From: Jacaranda mimosifolia
Taxonomy: Eukaryota; Streptophyta; Magnoliopsida; Lamiales; Bignoniaceae
Assembly (NCBI GenBank): GCA_018894105.1
Contig: CM032131.1
Location: forward strand, 6,970,501 to 7,034,500
Reading direction: 5' to 3'
Length of the DNA stretch: 64,000 nt
In this document: positions 59,850 to 64,000 of the stretch, one piece after another
Layout: each line of letters starts with the position of its first letter
How positions within the stretch are numbered: the first letter of the stretch is position 1
Translations under genes and position numbers: made by a program
The notes under the pieces: model-generated
Seen by the model: only the letters and a program-made list of their open reading frames with translations
Database searches by the model: none
Told to the model about the DNA's origin: nothing

Positions 59850-60245
59850 TTAACATATCATTCAAAAGAATCTTTAATGGCATTTAATTTAGAATGACAT
59901 TTAATTAATTTTTATGCCATGCAAGTGTGTCATCTAAAGGAATCTTTCTTGGTATCTTAACATCTCTATGTGTATTTTTTTTTTTTTTTTTGTGGCATGT
60001 TGGCATGTCATTTAAAAGTATCTTTGTGATATTTAAACATATCATTTATTTTATATTTTGTGGCATATTACCATATCACTTAAAGAAATTTTTGTGGTGC
60101 TTTAACATGCCATTACACGCATTTTTAGTGGCATATCAGCATGTAACTCAAAAATATCTTCAATGGCACTTTGGCATGATATTTAATTGATTTTTTTGTG
60201 ATATTTTAATGTATCATTTGATGCAATTTTTGTTGCATTTTATTA
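59850..60245. repeat. Degenerate 34-bp minisatellite
   Basis: Roughly ten units begin GTGGCAT or ATGGCAT and run through A-C-A-T-G/A-T-C-A-T-T-T to a T-rich end. From 59990 onward successive units are 34, 34, 34, 34 and 35 bases long. Earlier units are slightly longer because of T-run expansion. No coding potential. Confidence 0.75.
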
Positions 60246-60599
60246 ATGCCACAACAAAGATAAATTAGTGACATTTATATGTTTAACTATACACCACTAC
60301 AAGTGGCACTTTTAGAAAATGCTATTAAATATAAAATTGCCCCTATAATATTATTTAAGAGGTATTTTGTAGTGTGATGCTTAATTTTATTATAGTGAAT
60401 AATATATTTAATTCTCAAAATTAATTTTAATTTGCTGAACAATTAAAATCAAAAGGTGAGTCTCTTTAATTAATATAAATTGTTGAAATAAAGTAAGAGA
60501 TGGGTCGCATCTCAATTGCTTGTGAATGCAACTTGGGCATGCATGAGGGTGAGGAACAAAGCAATGAAGTACCATTGTATAACGTACATCAATTCCTTC

Positions 60600-60600
<1 letters not shown>

Positions 60601-60641
<41 letters not shown>
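60601..60641. repeat. Compound (TC)n(TA)n microsatellite
   Basis: TC dinucleotides at 60601-60625 pass directly into TA dinucleotides to about 60641. Confidence 0.9.
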
Positions 60642-60836
60642 GTGGAAGTGGTTTTCACAAATAGAAAATGGAGAGTCTAAAGCCATTCAATTAGTTGGAA
60701 TGATTCTCCCGACTCCTACAATAAAAAAAAAACTCTCGAAATAATCGTGTGTTAATTTAATACAACATTCATATATTATTTTTAACAATCAGAATACCAT
60801 TAACCTAAGGACCTTAAATCTCGTTATGCTCCTACT

Positions 60837-61847
60837 AACCTTCTTATACATTTGTGATTTATTCGGGTGCATTTTTATGAAATCAATACATCTTGATTTC
60901 CGCATCAAAAATGAAAGTTCCTATTTTGAAAAGTTTGTAGAATCACAAATAGACGCCCAATTAAGTTACATAATTCTTTGACGAATTCACTTTTATGAGA
61001 AAAATTTTATTTCTTCTTTATCCGCATTAAATAGATATATTCCACATCACAAATTATTTGAGTCGATTCTACTATTATCTCTCACTTACTCTTCAAATCA
61101 ACATCCAATTGAAAGTCGTTATAATTGCTATTGACAGCAAAGGACTAAACTTCTCATGTGGTCTCGAAATTCTTTTGCTTTCTATAAAGATTTTGTACTT
61201 AAAGGGTTAGGTCTTCACATGTGTGCCCATCACTTATGGAATGGTTTGTGGTTCCCAAATTTTTTTGAGTCATTTAATTTTATTGTTTTTATTTTATATA
61301 AATTTCTGCTTTAAAAAAGGTGGCATTTTTAATCAATCATGGAAGTAATATCAATAATATTTTTAGAATATTCAACAGACTTAGAGGGTGTTTGGCTAAG
61401 CTTATTTTAAATATTTTATAAACTCCTACATCTTATAAGATGTTTTTGGAGCTTATAAGATGTTAGATCTTATTTTTAAAATAAGTTGCTGAAATATTTG
61501 GATAAAATAAGATGTTGGAGCTTATAAGATGTTAATAATGGCAATTTTGTAATTAAAATGGTTAAAAATGAAGGAGCTTGTTAAGATCTTAAAAATAAGT
61601 CAAGGTCTTCTTACTTTTTTTAAAACGGTTTATATAACATCTTATTTTAGGATCTTATAAGCTCTTTTCTAAAAAAATTTACCAAACACTTTTTATCAAC
61701 TTATAAGCTCTTAAACATCTTATAAGATGTTTTGAAGAGCTTATAAGCTCACCCAAACACCCTATTAATTCACAATATGAATCTTATTCAGCTTATCTCG
61801 TACTACTTTCTTTAAAAAAGTTTTAACTACCTTTGCTCTAAATATTC
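60837..61847 (+). repeat. Direct duplication, copy 2 (carries a MITE)
   Basis: It matches 58708-59323 on both sides of the 379-bp insertion at 61385-61763. Flanking sequence on either side of the two copies is unrelated. Confidence 0.8.
61385..61763 (+). mobile_element. MITE with AGGGTGTTTGG terminal inverted repeats
   Basis: The ends are AGGGTGTTTGGCTAAGCTTAT and (reverse complement) AGGGTGTTTGGGTGAGCTTAT, enclosing 379 bp rich in CTTATAAGATG and GGAGCTTATAAG motifs. TTA occurs on both sides close to the ends (61381-61383 region and 61765-61767), suggesting a PIF/Harbinger-type 3-bp TTA duplication. The terminal base assignment is uncertain. A diverged reverse copy is in the NPF intron at 7707-8092. 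Confidence 0.75.
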
Positions 61848-62452
61848 ATAAAGGGGTGCACTGTTTTAACACATTAGTTCAAGTATATTGTTGCTTTTCT
61901 CTAGTGCATATATATTTCATTTCTATATTTGATGTTGATCATATTATAGAAGAAGTAACAGGAAGTCACTTTTCTTTTTATTTGAACATCTTTAATAAGT
62001 TGAAAAGTGTGTTTGGATTCTCCATTTTAATTTATATTTCATCTCTAATTTCATTTTATAAATATATGACATGCATATTAAATATTTTTTATTAAAAACA
62101 ATTGATTGTAGAATCCAATACACTTAATATACATCCATCATATTAGAATAAGAGATAAAATAAAGAAGAAAATAAAAATATCCAAAATGTTTAGAGGAAT
62201 ACAAATCGAGGTACCAAAACATACATTCTCGATAGCTATATTTTGTTGGCAGTAACTCTACTTCTGATCTAATGCTTCGAATCAAATTTTATAACAAACA
62301 TACCTCTCATATTTTTATTTATAATGTGATAATGTAAGAATATTAAACAATAGAATGCTTATTGAGATACATAAACACAAAAATTAAATATTATTTATAA
62401 TGAAGGCATGCAATTATAGTTCGTTAAATTGGGGGCGGGGGGGTTCATAGTA
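61848..62452. other. AT-rich DNA without recognised features
   Basis: A short plus frame at 61856-62095 is Phe/Ile/Tyr-rich and gives no family signal. A G-rich GGGGGCGGGGGGG patch lies at about 62431-62443. Confidence 0.5.
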
Positions 62453-64000
62453 ACAATCTTCAAGTGTTTTGTGTATGTGTGGAAGACAACTATCTTAGTT
62501 TGCCCCTTTCTGTAATTGTCAAAAGCAATTAGTTTTACCTTACAAAAGATAAAAGTTAGAAAAGGCAATTAGTTTTTTTTTCTCCACAAGTCCTTTGAAA
62601 TAGTGTAAATTTCAAACCGTTCCCCTTAATACCAAAAACAAACTAATTGCTTTTTTTTAACTTTTTTTACAAGGTAAAAGTAAAACTAAGGGGGTGTTTG
62701 GTTTTATTTCCAAACCCCATTTTCACTAATTTTACTATTCTAGAAATAAAAATTATCACTTTTAAATATTTTCACCCAACATAATTTCAATTTTCATTTT
62801 CAAAACATATTTTTCAACAACCTATATATCTTTTTCTCAATAACCTATGTATCTTTTCTTTCTATTCCTTTATTTCTATCTCTCTCCACCTACAACCTAT
62901 TAAAATCAACATAATTATTACATTTCCAACATAATCATTATATTTCCAAACATTTCATTCAAATATATTTTTATTTCCACATCACATCACATAATTAATT
63001 CTCATTATTTTAGAAATAATAAAAATAAAAATTGGAAATAAAAATAAAACCAAACGGGCCCAATATTGCTTTTGACAATTACAGAAAGGGCAACAATCTT
63101 CCACCGAAAAAAAAAAAAAAAAAAACACCTTGAAGATTGTTGAGGAAGCATTATTAGTCAAGATAATTGGAAAAGATCTCTTCTTGTCACGTGTACAATG
63201 TTGTAAGTCGCCAGTTTTCTTAGGAAGGAAGGGAAAGCTACCTCATTAAATTAAATTAGAGTTAAATTTATCTTATCTGATTTTATTATTAATTAAGAAC
63301 ATCAAAATCAAACTCAATTTGATGGTTCGATCATAATCCATTTAAAAAAAATCATGTTTGGATTTGAGTTACCCGAAATTGACCCGAGAAAAAAGAATAA
63401 TGTTGGGTTTTTTTTTAAATTTAAATTTTATTTTTAATTAACTAATTATTTTTGGATTGAGTTAGGTTTATTAGGTTATTGGATCATCCACTTGTTGTTT
63501 TCAGGTTTAACGAGTTGACCCGAAACCAACACAATATTATTCTTTATTCTCGGGTCAATTTTGGATCTGATCCAATTTGACCCGAAAACATCAAATCCAA
63601 ACATGGTTTTTTTAAGTGGATTATAGTCGAATCATTGGATTGAATTTGATTTTAACACCTTGATTAATAATAAAATCAGATGAGACAAATTTAACTGTAA
63701 TTTAGTTTAATGAGGTAGCTTTTTCTTCCTTCCTAAGAAAACTAGCGACTTACAAGATTGTACACGTGACAAGAGGATAACTTTTTCAATTATCTTGACT
63801 AATAATGCTTCGTCAACAATCTTCAAGGTTTTTTTTTTTTTTTTTTTTCTTGGGAAGACGACAATATTACTTAAGTTTGCCCCGTTCTGTAATTGTCAAA
63901 AACAATAGTTTTACCTTAAAAAAAAAAAAAAGCAATTAGTTTTTATTTTTTTTCACAAGCCTTTAAAATAGTGTAAATTTGAAACCGTTCCCCTTAATAT
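62453..64000. repeat. Alternating inverted-repeat ladder (fold-back structure), runs off the window
   Basis: A unit starting CAATCTTCAAG at 62453 and continuing GTTTGCCCC...TGTAATTGTCAAAAGCAATTAG occurs in plus orientation at 62453-62640 and again at 63820-64000, and inverted at 62646-62689 plus 63062-63140. The stretch 63100-63411 is inverted at 63527-63850 around a loop of roughly 115 bases. Imperfect arms exceed 300 bp. No coding region is seen. The right limit is outside the window. Confidence 0.8.
62690..63061. mobile_element. MITE inserted in an arm of the fold-back structure
   Basis: The ends are GGGGGTGTTTGGTTTTATTTCC and (reverse complement of the right end) GGGCCCGTTTGGTTTTATTT. 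The element is 372 bp and non-coding. The pairing partner of this arm lacks it: 63880-63930 reads straight through the equivalent point. No clean target duplication is readable. Confidence 0.75.

Noticed and set aside
60295..60374. CACTACAA ... TTGTAGTG pair as a tiny stand-alone CACTA element
   Set aside because: There is no 3-bp target duplication and only 80 bp. It is kept only as possible support for a decayed CACTA end near the minisatellite.

Overview
The window looks like a gene-poor, AT-rich stretch of a flowering-plant (probably eudicot) nuclear genome. The signs are spliced genes with GT-AG introns, plant-specific families (an NPF transporter and a probable TIN1-like ER protein), Tat-lineage Ty3/gypsy and Ty1/copia retrotransposons, a Helitron-type helicase relic and many MITEs. 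No species assignment is made.

Layout. (1) 1-8708 holds the only two intact host genes I can support. They converge: a three-exon, signal-peptide-bearing gene on + (1299-4580, probably TUNICAMYCIN INDUCED 1-like) and a six-exon NPF (NRT1/PTR) transporter on - (8708-4827), with 246 bases between their stop codons. (2) 8709-16789 is AT-rich intergenic DNA. It contains one Mutator-type element (13290-15580) bounded by a perfect 10-bp target duplication and carrying an LTR-like segment. (3) 16795-27310 is a complete-ended but coding-dead Tat-type gypsy element with 764/765-bp LTRs, an AAAAC target duplication and a separate antisense ORF region between pol and the 3' LTR. (4) 28729-29472 is a retrocopy of an RNase H2 subunit A mRNA, flanked by a perfect 15-bp target duplication and a short A tract. 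(5) 31385-47163 is a four-level nest. A minus-strand copia element is split by a hAT-like TIR element (32257-45211). That element is split by an 11.9-kb LARD-like LTR element (32453-44362, target duplication GGTTC). The LARD's upper LTR is in turn interrupted by a 1.9-kb fold-back copy of a copia-type LTR (42394-44278). (6) 47245-50746 is a 5'-truncated plus-strand copia relic ending in a clear 3' LTR. (7) 55030-57079 is a decayed PIF1/Helitron helicase on -, split by a hAT MITE with a perfect 8-bp target duplication. (8) 58000-64000 has no host gene. It holds a 0.6-kb direct duplication, a 34-bp minisatellite, further MITEs and a large ladder of alternating inverted repeats running off the window end.

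How the parts relate. The two host genes have no evident pathway link, but their 3' ends are close enough for overlapping transcripts. Everything from about 9 kb onward reads as successive transposon insertions, whose order can be worked out from which element interrupts which and from the target-site duplications. Statements of protein family come from recognising motifs in translations. No database search was run.
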